NCBI RefSeq assembly: GCF_034479515.1
Contig: NZ_CP140152.1
Coordinates: 6,257,843-6,321,842 of the forward strand
DNA length: 64,000 nucleotides
Reading direction: 5' to 3'
Origin: Duganella zoogloeoides
Lineage (GTDB): Bacteria; Pseudomonadota; Gammaproteobacteria; Burkholderiales; Burkholderiaceae_D
Part shown: positions 16,333 through 24,616 of the stretch, piece after piece
Position numbering within the stretch: position 1 is the stretch's first letter
Layout of the letters: each line of letters starts with the position of its first letter
Made by a program: the position numbers and the translations under genes
Notes under the pieces: generated by a model
The model's input: the letters and a program-made list of their open reading frames with translations, nothing else
Databases searched by the model: none
Told to the model about the DNA's origin: nothing

Positions 16333-19299
16333 GTGGACGACGACTTTTTCAGCTTCATGGGCCTGGCCAAGGACCTGGTGACCAGCAACCGGCCCTTGCG
16401 CCTGCGACTTGACCTGCCGGGCGGGATCAACGACGACATGCTGCTGCCGCAGCGCGTGATGGGCACCGAAACGCTGTGCGGCGGCATCGACTACCGCGTG
16501 CTGTGCGTGTCAGGCAGCGCCCACCTGCCCCTCAAGCAGATGATCGCCGTGCCAGCCGCACTGGACCTGGTCACCGACACCGGCGCCCTGCGCACCGTGT
16601 GCGGCATCGTCACCGAAGCGGCCGCCGGCGACAGCGACGGCGGCCTGGCCAGCTACCAGCTGGTGCTGCGCGACGCGCTGGCCATCCTGGAAAAGCGCAC
16701 CAATACCCGCGTGTTCCGCGACATGCACGAAGTGGAGATCGTCCAGCGCATCCTCAACGAGTGGCGCCAGAAAAGCCCCATCCTCGGCACCAGCTTCGCG
16801 CACGAAGTGGACGAAGCATTCGCCCAGCGCGAGTATCCGCGGCGCGAATTCACGATGCAGCACAACGAATCGGACGCCGCCTTCATCCGCCGCCTGCTCA
16901 AGCGGCGCGGCATCGGCTGGTACATCCGCGCCGTAGGTGACGGCGAAGCGCCGATGCACACGCTGGTCCTGTTCAACAACGCCGACAGCCTGCGCCAGAA
17001 CGCCGCCGGCATCGTGCGCTACCACCGCGACAGCGCCACCGAAGAGCGCGACGCCATCACCTCCTGGACGGCAGTGCGCACCCTGCAGCCGGGGGTGGTC
17101 ACGCGCCACAGCTGGGACTACCGCAACCCGCAGGGCCGCGACTTCATGACCGCCGATGCCGTCAGCGGCGTGGACCAGGGCGTACACGGAAACGAGCTGG
17201 CCGCCACCCTCGACGACTACCAGGTGCTGATGCCCCACGCCGGCGACGACAACGAAGACCTGTGCCGCCTGGGCCAGCTGCGCATGAGCCGCCACGACTA
17301 CGAATCGAAATGTTTTCATGGCGAAGGCAGCGTGCGGGACTTCTGTGCCGGCGAATACTTCACGCTGTCCGATCACCCGGAAGTGGACGGCCATGCCGAA
17401 GAAGAACGCGACTTCGTCATCACCGCGCTGCGCGTGCACGCCCAGAACAACCTGCCCAAAGCGCTGGCCGCGCGCGTGGAAAGGCTGTTCGCCCGCAGCC
17501 GCTGGGGGGCGGCATCGGCCGACTTCCCGTTCTCGCGCGAGGAGGCAGATACCGTCGCGTCAGGCCCATTGCGCATGCACGTCCAGTTCACGGCAGTGCG
17601 GCGCGGCGTAAACATCGTCCCCACCTACGACGCCCGCACCGACCTGCCGACCGCGCAGATGCAAAGCGCGATCGTGGTGGGGCCGGCGGGGGAGGAGGTG
17701 CATTGCGACCAGCTGGGCCGCGTGAAGATCCGCTTTCCCGGCACGCGCGCGGTTGACCACGAAGCGGCTGGGGGCGCGGGGGCGTCGGATACGGAGGCCG
17801 ATTCGGCATGGGTAAGGGTAGCGTCGAATTGGGCGGGGAATGGGCCGGGGAGTTTGCAGCAGTGCGGGACGGTGGGGTTGCCGCGGGTGGGGACGGAGGT
17901 GCTGGTGAATTTCCTGGGTGGGGATCCTGATCGGCCGGTGATTGTGGGGCAGATGTTTAATCAGGGGGCGGAGCCAGCGGGGTTGAGCGAGATGGGAAAC
18001 CTGCCGGGTAATCGGTACCTGTCCGGGATGAAGAGTCGGGAGATCAACGGTGGCAGGGCGAACCGGCTCAGATTAGACGATACCGAAGGGGAAATCAGTA
18101 CGCAGTTGGGCAGTGATCATGGAAATTCACAGCTTAATCTGGGCTACATCACAAAACCCAGAAGTGACGGCGCTGCTGACGGTCGAGGTGAAGGCTGGGA
18201 ACTGGCGACGAGTGCCTGGGGCGTTGCTCGGGCCAATAAGGGGATACTCATCACAACCGAAAGTCGGCAACCGGAAGCATCACCGGTCAAGGATTTGAGT
18301 GAAACCTTGCAAAGATTGACTGCCGCACAAAACGAGCACGGCGCGCTCGCAGAGCTCGCCCTGGGCGCAAAGGCGCAAGAAGACGAAGACCAGGCAAAAG
18401 TGGCCGATAGTGTCCGTGTCCAGAATGACGATATCAAGGGTACTGCAACGGGGAAATTTCCTCAATTGGAACATCCTCATTTGGTTCTCGCAAGTCCTGC
18501 TGGCATTGAAACCTCAACGGGTGGCAGCACTCACGTCGCCAGCCGTCAGCATACCGTCATTACCTCCGGCCTGGACTTCTCTGTTGCCACTGGCCGAAGC
18601 GTGTTTGTCAGTGTTCGTAAGGCGCTACGGCTATTTGCGCATAAGGCAGGCATGCGGTTGGTCGCAGCTGGAGGCGACATCGATATACGTGCGCTGTCGG
18701 AAAGCATCAACATCCTTGCCAAGCTCAAGATCACCCACACCGCTAACAGCATCAACATCGGCGCCCAGGAGGATGTGACCGTCAATGGCGGTGGCAGTTA
18801 CGTAAAATTTACAGCCGGTGGCATCGAACTTGGCACCAACGGCAATCTGGTTTTTCATGCGGCGGAGCATCAGTTCGTCGGACCCCAAAACATGGACATG
18901 GCGCTTGTGCTGCCCCCGCAACAGAAGCTTGAAGGACAGGGCACTTTTCACTTGAACAGTCATCCCGCCGCTGGCGGTCGGGCCACTGGCGGCTTGCCCT
19001 ACAAGCTCTTCAAGGATGGGAAATTGGCAGAGCAGGGGAAGTTCGATGAAAACGGCAATATGACTTTTAAACATGATGTGGATATGCAATCCGAGTATCA
19101 GATAGAGCTACCCAACGGCAACCGCTTCGCCATTGCCCCTAATCCCCAAAACGAAAAGCATGAGATGAATGCCGGCATGGGCTTCCACGGTTACGTCAAC
19201 GAGGGCGGATCGATTAACGAAGATCACGCCTCTCTTGAGCAAAGTAGAGTGCTGGCCAATGCAGCAATGAGCATTGGTGGCGGGCCCTCCCAAGTATAA
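16333..19299 (+). CDS. vgrG: T6SS spike protein VgrG with extended C-terminal tail
   Basis: A 988-residue VgrG (TssI). Residues from about 20 to 560 are the gp27/gp5-like core (REFTMQHNESDAAFIRRLLKRRGIGWYI; VVGPAGEEVHCDQLGRVKIRFP; DSAWVRVASNWAG; PRVGTEVLVNFLGGDPDRPVIVG). A DUF2345-like beta-helix tail follows, with GGLPYKLFKDGKLAEQGKF near residue 890, which looks like a transthyretin-like module, then a short unstructured end. Transthyretin-like tails in other VgrGs bind phospholipase effectors. The start is GTG at 16333 with GAGGAG nine bases upstream. Sequence after about 18,060 is visibly less GC-rich than the core, and the next two genes share that composition, so tail and effector look acquired together. 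Confidence 0.94.
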   Translation: MDDDFFSFMGLAKDLVTSNRPLRLRLDLPGGINDDMLLPQRVMGTETLCGGIDYRVLCVSGSAHLPLKQMIAVPAALDLVTDTGALRTVCGIVTEAAAGDSDGGLASYQLVLRDALAILEKRTNTRVFRDMHEVEIVQRILNEWRQKSPILGTSFAHEVDEAFAQREYPRREFTMQHNESDAAFIRRLLKRRGIGWYIRAVGDGEAPMHTLVLFNNADSLRQNAAGIVRYHRDSATEERDAITSWTAVRTLQPGVVTRHSWDYRNPQGRDFMTADAVSGVDQGVHGNELAATLDDYQVLMPHAGDDNEDLCRLGQLRMSRHDYESKCFHGEGSVRDFCAGEYFTLSDHPEVDGHAEEERDFVITALRVHAQNNLPKALAARVERLFARSRWGAASADFPFSREEADTVASGPLRMHVQFTAVRRGVNIVPTYDARTDLPTAQMQSAIVVGPAGEEVHCDQLGRVKIRFPGTRAVDHEAAGGAGASDTEADSAWVRVASNWAGNGPGSLQQCGTVGLPRVGTEVLVNFLGGDPDRPVIVGQMFNQGAEPAGLSEMGNLPGNRYLSGMKSREINGGRANRLRLDDTEGEISTQLGSDHGNSQLNLGYITKPRSDGAADGRGEGWELATSAWGVARANKGILITTESRQPEASPVKDLSETLQRLTAAQNEHGALAELALGAKAQEDEDQAKVADSVRVQNDDIKGTATGKFPQLEHPHLVLASPAGIETSTGGSTHVASRQHTVITSGLDFSVATGRSVFVSVRKALRLFAHKAGMRLVAAGGDIDIRALSESINILAKLKITHTANSINIGAQEDVTVNGGGSYVKFTAGGIELGTNGNLVFHAAEHQFVGPQNMDMALVLPPQQKLEGQGTFHLNSHPAAGGRATGGLPYKLFKDGKLAEQGKFDENGNMTFKHDVDMQSEYQIELPNGNRFAIAPNPQNEKHEMNAGMGFHGYVNEGGSINEDHASLEQSRVLANAAMSIGGGPSQV

Positions 19300-19325
19300 A
19301 TTTATCCGGTCGAAAGGGCAGAGCC

Positions 19326-21272
19326 ATGTCGGGTATGAACTCCAACGCAGGTCTATATCACAAGGCTCTGTCTTACAGGAGCAATGCAGCACCGTATCAG
19401 TGTCTTGCGCAATCGTGGTTTGTCCATGTCCCCCAACCGGTTTATTACCCACGATATCGTTGCTCTATCGAGCCATTAATCTGCGGTGAGGATGTGTTCA
19501 GACAGGTAGCAAAAGATGTTGCCAGCGCGCGGAACAGTGTGGACATCATCACGTGGGGCTTCGATCCTGGGATGGTACTTGTGCGTGGTGCGACCGCGGA
19601 AGACGGAATGCGCTACGGCGATTTACTAAAGCGGATTGCAACGAGGAAGAAAAATCCCGTGAAGGTGCGATTGCTCGTCTGGCATGACGACATGGCTTCT
19701 CACATGTTGATGAAAAATAATCCAGGCTTTTATGGCACGATGTTTCCCAGCATAGATGGTCTCATCAATGCGTATTACAGCGAATCGCATCAAGCTTACA
19801 ACGCGGATTGGTATGCGAAGGTTTGTGCGGACGAAATACCGAATATACATTTACATGTACGTAACGTGCCGACCAAATTCCTTACCCAAGGCCTGGAAGA
19901 TGAGACTGCTCCTTGGAATCCCTCTGCCAACATGACGAAAATGTACATCTCGCACCACCAAAAGATGCTGTTGATTGATTATGAAACCCCCAAGCTAGCT
20001 AAGGGGTACGTGATGGGCCACAACTCGATTACCGACTTTTGGGACACCAAGGAGCATAAGTTCAGAGATATACGTCGCGAGCGGTTTTACACAATGGATC
20101 ATGGAAAGCTTCAAAAGAAAGCCTGGAAACAAGGACAATATTTCGAGGGACCTAACTATCGTCTGACCGAGGCCCAGCAACGGGACAAGGAACGTGCGGT
20201 GCAGTCATATATCGATCAGAACAGCTATGTGACGAAGCCTTATCAGGACGTCTCTTGCAGGGTGCTGGGCCCAATTCTTTACGATCTCAATCATAATTTC
20301 TGCCAAGCGTGGAGTGAATCTACACGCCCCAGTTCCATATTCACCGAACTCTGCTGGTTCGTCCAACTTCCCGCGTCATTGCGGCCTCCCAACCCGTTCA
20401 AAAAGGCTGGCGACTGGATGCATAATGAGATGGACCCGGAGTTTATCGCGCGTCGCAACAAGATACCGCTAAGCGCGTTCAATCTGCCCAGCGGAAATCA
20501 CAACTTGCAGCTACTGCGCACACAGCCACTACATGGGGAAAAATGCATAAAAGAGTGCTATGCCAACCTCACGCGGCAGATGCTTCACTACATGTTTATC
20601 CAAAACCAGTACGTGCAGTACGAACCTTGGGCAAAGCACCTTGTTGACTGTGCAGGAAAGTTGCGAAAGGCCGGTTATGTCGAGCCCATATATGTCTTCA
20701 TGCTTACTTCCACGCCGGAAAAGACAGGCATGGACCTGCCGACATACGACGTGGCCAGCACCCTTGGACTGAGCGAATCCATGCGCGTTGAGCATCAAGA
20801 ATCTGTTGAAAAGGCGCGCAAGCTGAAAGCTAGCAGGAAGATTACGCCGAAGGAATTGAGCATCCAGGGTATCAAGGTCTTTATGGGTTCTCTCTGGACG
20901 TGCGCTGAAATCGAACGAAAATTAGAGCCTTCAGATTACGAAGAAATTTATATCCATACGAAGGTCGCAGTCGTTGATGATGCAGCTTTCACAATTGGCT
21001 CTGCTAATTTGAATTTGCGAAGTATGGCATTGGACAGCGAACTCAACGTGCTGAGTGATGCCCATGACGTCGCTTATAGGTTGCGTGTGGATTTGTTCAG
21101 CCAATGTACGAAAATGCCGGGACCAGACGCATTTGGGAACATGAAAGACACATTCAACAAGTGGGACGAAATCGCGTCAAAAAACAAGGCATTGATGAAG
21201 GTCGGTAAAATGCTGAACAGTCAGCTATTACCATTTTATGTTGACCGCGAGCCTGGCTTCCCGGTCATCTAA
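19326..21272 (+). CDS. Phospholipase D family T6SS effector (Tle5 type)
   Basis: A 648-residue protein with two phospholipase D HxKx4D motifs: HQKMLLID with His211, and HTKVAVVD with His544. Each is followed by a Gly-Ser/Asn element (GHNSITDFWD; IGSANLNLRSMALDSELNV). There is no signal peptide or membrane segment. Position directly after vgrG and before a Sel1-repeat gene is the standard layout of Tle5 antibacterial lipase effectors, which hydrolyse phospholipids (phosphatidylethanolamine in the studied cases) in the periplasm of rival cells. The ATG at 19326 begins 26 bases after the vgrG stop. Both catalytic motifs are intact. Substrate is inferred from the family. Confidence 0.88.
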   Translation: MSGMNSNAGLYHKALSYRSNAAPYQCLAQSWFVHVPQPVYYPRYRCSIEPLICGEDVFRQVAKDVASARNSVDIITWGFDPGMVLVRGATAEDGMRYGDLLKRIATRKKNPVKVRLLVWHDDMASHMLMKNNPGFYGTMFPSIDGLINAYYSESHQAYNADWYAKVCADEIPNIHLHVRNVPTKFLTQGLEDETAPWNPSANMTKMYISHHQKMLLIDYETPKLAKGYVMGHNSITDFWDTKEHKFRDIRRERFYTMDHGKLQKKAWKQGQYFEGPNYRLTEAQQRDKERAVQSYIDQNSYVTKPYQDVSCRVLGPILYDLNHNFCQAWSESTRPSSIFTELCWFVQLPASLRPPNPFKKAGDWMHNEMDPEFIARRNKIPLSAFNLPSGNHNLQLLRTQPLHGEKCIKECYANLTRQMLHYMFIQNQYVQYEPWAKHLVDCAGKLRKAGYVEPIYVFMLTSTPEKTGMDLPTYDVASTLGLSESMRVEHQESVEKARKLKASRKITPKELSIQGIKVFMGSLWTCAEIERKLEPSDYEEIYIHTKVAVVDDAAFTIGSANLNLRSMALDSELNVLSDAHDVAYRLRVDLFSQCTKMPGPDAFGNMKDTFNKWDEIASKNKALMKVGKMLNSQLLPFYVDREPGFPVI

Positions 21273-21274
21273 CC

Positions 21275-22303
21275 ATGAAGGCCTTATCGCCCCGCAGAGT
21301 CTGGATACTTGCAGTGGTTGTCGTGCTGGCGGCGAGTTTTTTTTATCTTCGCGAACTTTTGCAGGAGAAAGCCTTGCATGACATACCGTACGGATTCAAG
21401 AAATTCAGCCTATCCGATCCGCTGCCGAGATGCGGACGGTGGAAGGACCATATGCCGTCTTACCGCGAGCCCAGCGCTTACCGTCTGTATATTGAGGCGC
21501 GCAAGCTATGGCGCAGCAAACAGGCCTGGGAGCTCACACGCGAGGAAAACGCGAGGATCGTGAAAGATGTAAGTACCGCCGCTGACATGGGGGACTGGGG
21601 CGCCAGAGCATTGATGGCTCACTTCTACCTGAATGGGCTAGGCGGTCTTGATACTAATAATGTTCTCGATCCGGTACCGGAAAAGGCAATCGAAATCGAA
21701 CGCCTGGCGGTCAAGGCAGGGCAGCCGTGGGGATTCTACGATTTGGGCGTCGCATATGAGTATGGGCATGGAGGATTGCCACAAGATAAGGATCTTGCGT
21801 GGGCCTATTATCTTCGAGCAGCGGAGCTCGGTAGCCCAGAGGCACAGATGGCTCTCGCCAGTGCTTACGCTAAAGCGCGACGTTTCGAAGACGAGGAAAA
21901 AATGCAGCTTTGCGCTTTCAAGCAAGGCCACGGTCCTGCCGCGTACGAACTAGCGATGAGTGCGGAGGTCAATGGTCGTCATGCAGAGGCATTGATGCTA
22001 CGTCAAGAAGGGGTGAAATTTGGAAGTCAAAAATGCGCAAATTCGCTATGGATACTTTTCGATGAAGGTATTTGGGCAGGAGCTAACAAAGATGCAAAAG
22101 CCGCGTTAACCGCGCTGGGAGTACATTTGGATTTAGAGCGCAGCCAGCGTTACGAGTCTGTCTCTGACGCGTTGAAAATCAATCCAGACTTGAAGCTGAG
22201 CAGGCTGGATTTAGTTGTTCCGCTTCCGCCTGCTAAATTGCCGCGCTGGGCAGGTGTAATGGGTGCGGTAGAGCCGGAGTCCACGGCACCTCCCACTTAT
22301 TAG
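21275..22303 (+). CDS. Sel1-repeat immunity protein to the adjacent phospholipase effector (Tli5 type)
   Basis: A 342-residue protein with one N-terminal membrane anchor or uncleaved signal (VWILAVVVVLAASFFYL) and a periplasmic part made of Sel1-like (TPR-related) repeats, such as GDWGARALMAHFYLNGLGG, GFYDLGVAYEYGHGGLPQD and GSPEAQMALASAYAKARRF. Tle5 effectors are commonly paired with Sel1-repeat immunity proteins in the periplasm, where the enzyme acts, which fits the export signal. The start lies two bases after the effector stop codon, so the pair is translationally coupled. Immunity function is inferred from context. Confidence 0.82.
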   Translation: MKALSPRRVWILAVVVVLAASFFYLRELLQEKALHDIPYGFKKFSLSDPLPRCGRWKDHMPSYREPSAYRLYIEARKLWRSKQAWELTREENARIVKDVSTAADMGDWGARALMAHFYLNGLGGLDTNNVLDPVPEKAIEIERLAVKAGQPWGFYDLGVAYEYGHGGLPQDKDLAWAYYLRAAELGSPEAQMALASAYAKARRFEDEEKMQLCAFKQGHGPAAYELAMSAEVNGRHAEALMLRQEGVKFGSQKCANSLWILFDEGIWAGANKDAKAALTALGVHLDLERSQRYESVSDALKINPDLKLSRLDLVVPLPPAKLPRWAGVMGAVEPESTAPPTY

Positions 22304-22435
22304 TCCGGGCACAATCGAGGCCAGCCGCTTTTGAATTACCCAAGTTCTGATTGGAAAACACCACTTCGGGCCTGGCTATCCGACGCTGACGCGGGCATAA
22401 TTGGGTAGTCCACGAACTTGAAGGAAATGCAAATA

Positions 22436-23743
22436 ATGCCGAGATCATCCGCCAAACCACTAACGTTCATTGATGCCTTTGCGGGGTGCGGCGGCCTCTC
22501 CCTCGGATTGATGCAGGCCGGCTTAAAGGGGCGCTTTGCTATCGAACGTGACAAATTTGCCTTCGCCACTCTGAAAGCGAACCTGCTGGCAAAGGGTTCG
22601 CCGTATAAATACGTATGGCCACGCTGGCTTCCCCAAGAGCCAATCGGCATCGTCGAACTCCTGGAAAAACACCGAGAAAAGCTTGAACAACTTTCAGGCA
22701 CTGTTGACGTGCTCGTTGGTGGGCCACCGTGCCAGGGATTTTCCGCTGCTGGCCGCCGGCAGCATGACGATCCGCGTAATCAGTTATTTGCGTCCTATTT
22801 GAATCTGGTCGACATTATCAAGCCCAAGGCGGTCCTCATAGAAAATGTTCGTGGGTTCACCCAAGATTTTAGCGACGGGGATGAAATCAAGAATTTTTCT
22901 CAAGCTTTAAAGGCACGGCTCTCGACTGCCTACACGGTCCACGAAAAACTGCTCAATCTGTCGATCTTCGGTGTGCCGCAAGCCCGAACACGTTACTTCA
23001 TCCTCGCTATACGATCGGATTTGAACGCACCAGACCCCTTCGTTCATCTTCAAAACCGGCTTCCAAATTTTTTACGTTCACTCCGACTGACGGCACCCGT
23101 ATCCTCAGGAGCAGCAATCTCTGATCTTGAGGTCAGCCGCAATGGAACTCGGCTGTCGATCGAGAGCAAAGGCTTCCAAGAGACGTGCTACTCTGGTCCC
23201 GAAACCCACTACCAAAAACTGATGAATGCAGGCTGCGAAGCTCCAACCGACTTGCGTCTGGCACGTCATGCCGAGGAAATAGCAGTGAGATTTAAATCGA
23301 TTATACAGCTGAGCCATTCCGAGGGCCGACTAAATACGAGTATCGGAGCTGAGATGCGCGCGCGATTCGGTCTAAAGAAAATGGCTTTGCGCGTGTTGGA
23401 TCCAGATCGGCCTTCTCCGACAATCACAAGCATGCCAGATGACTTACTACACTATTCTGAGGCACGTACACTCACGGTGCGGGAAAACGCACGACTACAA
23501 TCTTTTCCAGATTGGTATTCATTCCAAGGCAAATACACCACGGGCGGCCACCGCCGTAAGCAGGAGGTTCCGCGGTTTACACAAGTGGCAAACGCGGTAC
23601 CGCCACTTGTGGCCCGTGCAATTGGTAAAACATTGACTGAGCTTCTCAAAGATGAGCCTGTTACATCCACCGCCTTTAAAGCTATTGAAGCATCAGGTTT
23701 GCATGCCGCTCAACAGGCTCCGAAACTCAGCGCGCAGAATTAA
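22436..23743 (+). CDS. C5-cytosine DNA methyltransferase
   Basis: A 435-residue m5C methyltransferase with all main motifs: I (FIDAFAGCGGLSLG, SAM binding), IV (GGPPCQGFSAAGRR, nucleophile Cys99), VI (LIENVRGF, Glu136), VIII-like (RYFILAIR), IX (RENARLQSFPDWY) and X (QVANAVPPLVARAIG). The target-recognition region is about residues 190-330; the recognised sequence cannot be read. The ATG at 22436 has AAGGAA nine bases upstream; earlier TTG/ATG codons are too close to it. No endonuclease or Vsr gene is next to it. It converges with the receiver-domain gene, sharing 51 coding bases, and belongs to the AT-richer block 18-27.5 kb. Confidence 0.92.
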   Translation: MPRSSAKPLTFIDAFAGCGGLSLGLMQAGLKGRFAIERDKFAFATLKANLLAKGSPYKYVWPRWLPQEPIGIVELLEKHREKLEQLSGTVDVLVGGPPCQGFSAAGRRQHDDPRNQLFASYLNLVDIIKPKAVLIENVRGFTQDFSDGDEIKNFSQALKARLSTAYTVHEKLLNLSIFGVPQARTRYFILAIRSDLNAPDPFVHLQNRLPNFLRSLRLTAPVSSGAAISDLEVSRNGTRLSIESKGFQETCYSGPETHYQKLMNAGCEAPTDLRLARHAEEIAVRFKSIIQLSHSEGRLNTSIGAEMRARFGLKKMALRVLDPDRPSPTITSMPDDLLHYSEARTLTVRENARLQSFPDWYSFQGKYTTGGHRRKQEVPRFTQVANAVPPLVARAIGKTLTELLKDEPVTSTAFKAIEASGLHAAQQAPKLSAQN

Positions 23744-24616
23744 TATCAGCTTTCGAAGCTCTCGCATCTCCTCAATGTCAACGGGCTTGCCCGCCTCATC
23801 CAATACGCTATTGGGTTTGCCTTGAGGAACCAAAACTGCGTGTCCAAGGGTATTGCGGCCAGTTACCACGCCTTCCCTATACGCCTTAACAGCGTCGACG
23901 CTAGCAGCGTGGGCCGTAAAGGAATCCATGCTAAGTACATTAGCTAGCATTCGCAGGCGATCATCCGAAGTGAAAAGCATATGCGCTTTAAACAGGCCTT
24001 CTATACTTGGCGCAGCCTGTAATTTTTCACCACGTTTGGCCAATTGCTTAACTTTTTCCGTTACACGCTTCATCGCCTCTGTCAAGAATTCGGCCTTGCC
24101 TGGATCATCTAATTTATCGTGCGCTAAAGTCAAACAAACTTGCACCATGTGATCGATGTCACTTGTAGCACCCATAACGATTCCACGCGTGTGATCGAGA
24201 TCAAGAACTTTCTTAATCAAGGATTCAAATACCCCAATCACTTCGTCAATTAACCCATCGCGGCCGGCGCAGTAGACCCCCTCAAGCTTTCGCTCATACG
24301 CCTTCTGTCTCAGCTCAATAACAGTTGCCTGACCGGAATAAAAGACTACGTCTTTGTATTGTACGATTTGGCGAATACGTTCAATCGCGTCTTCCCCGTG
24401 TGTATCATTTCCAAGGTCCCAATCGACAAGTATTAAATCGACCTCATCAGTGAAGACGTCTTCGGATATGACTGCTTCAACCTGATCAATTGTCTGACAG
24501 TAACGTGGGCTGAAGTTGAAACCCTCGGCAGCCATTTTTAAACCAATACTTTTACTTTGCGCAGCAATGCGATCTGGTTGATCGTCTACCCACAATACAT
24601 TGAAATCGAGCCTCAT
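23693..24616 (-). CDS. Receiver-domain protein with unknown C-terminal domain
   Basis: A 307-residue protein. Residues 1-130 are a CheY-like receiver: acidic pair Asp11-Asp12 in LWVDDQPD, phosphoacceptor Asp65 in LILVDWDLG, and VVFYSGQ for the conserved Ser/Thr. The conserved Lys position is not obvious (CAGRDG). The remaining 170 residues are helical (DIDHMVQVCLTLAHDKLDD, EFLTEAMKRVTEKVKQLAKRGEKL, EMRELRKLILILRAEFRSLL) with no DNA-binding or enzyme motif recognised. Its start overlaps the end of the dual-GHKL gene as ATGA, so the two form an operon and probably a phosphotransfer pair. Its 3' end overlaps the methyltransferase gene by 51 bases in antisense. Confidence 0.8.
   Translation of the reverse strand: MRLDFNVLWVDDQPDRIAAQSKSIGLKMAAEGFNFSPRYCQTIDQVEAVISEDVFTDEVDLILVDWDLGNDTHGEDAIERIRQIVQYKDVVFYSGQATVIELRQKAYERKLEGVYCAGRDGLIDEVIGVFESLIKKVLDLDHTRGIVMGATSDIDHMVQVCLTLAHDKLDDPGKAEFLTEAMKRVTEKVKQLAKRGEKLQAAPSIEGLFKAHMLFTSDDRLRMLANVLSMDSFTAHAASVDAVKAYREGVVTGRNTLGHAVLVPQGKPNSVLDEAGKPVDIEEMRELRKLILILRAEFRSLLSGMQT

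Noticed and set aside
22304..22435. Search for a restriction endonuclease or Vsr gene beside the methyltransferase
   Set aside because: The 132-base gap holds no gene, and the neighbouring genes are immunity and receiver proteins, so a classical type II restriction pair is not supported.
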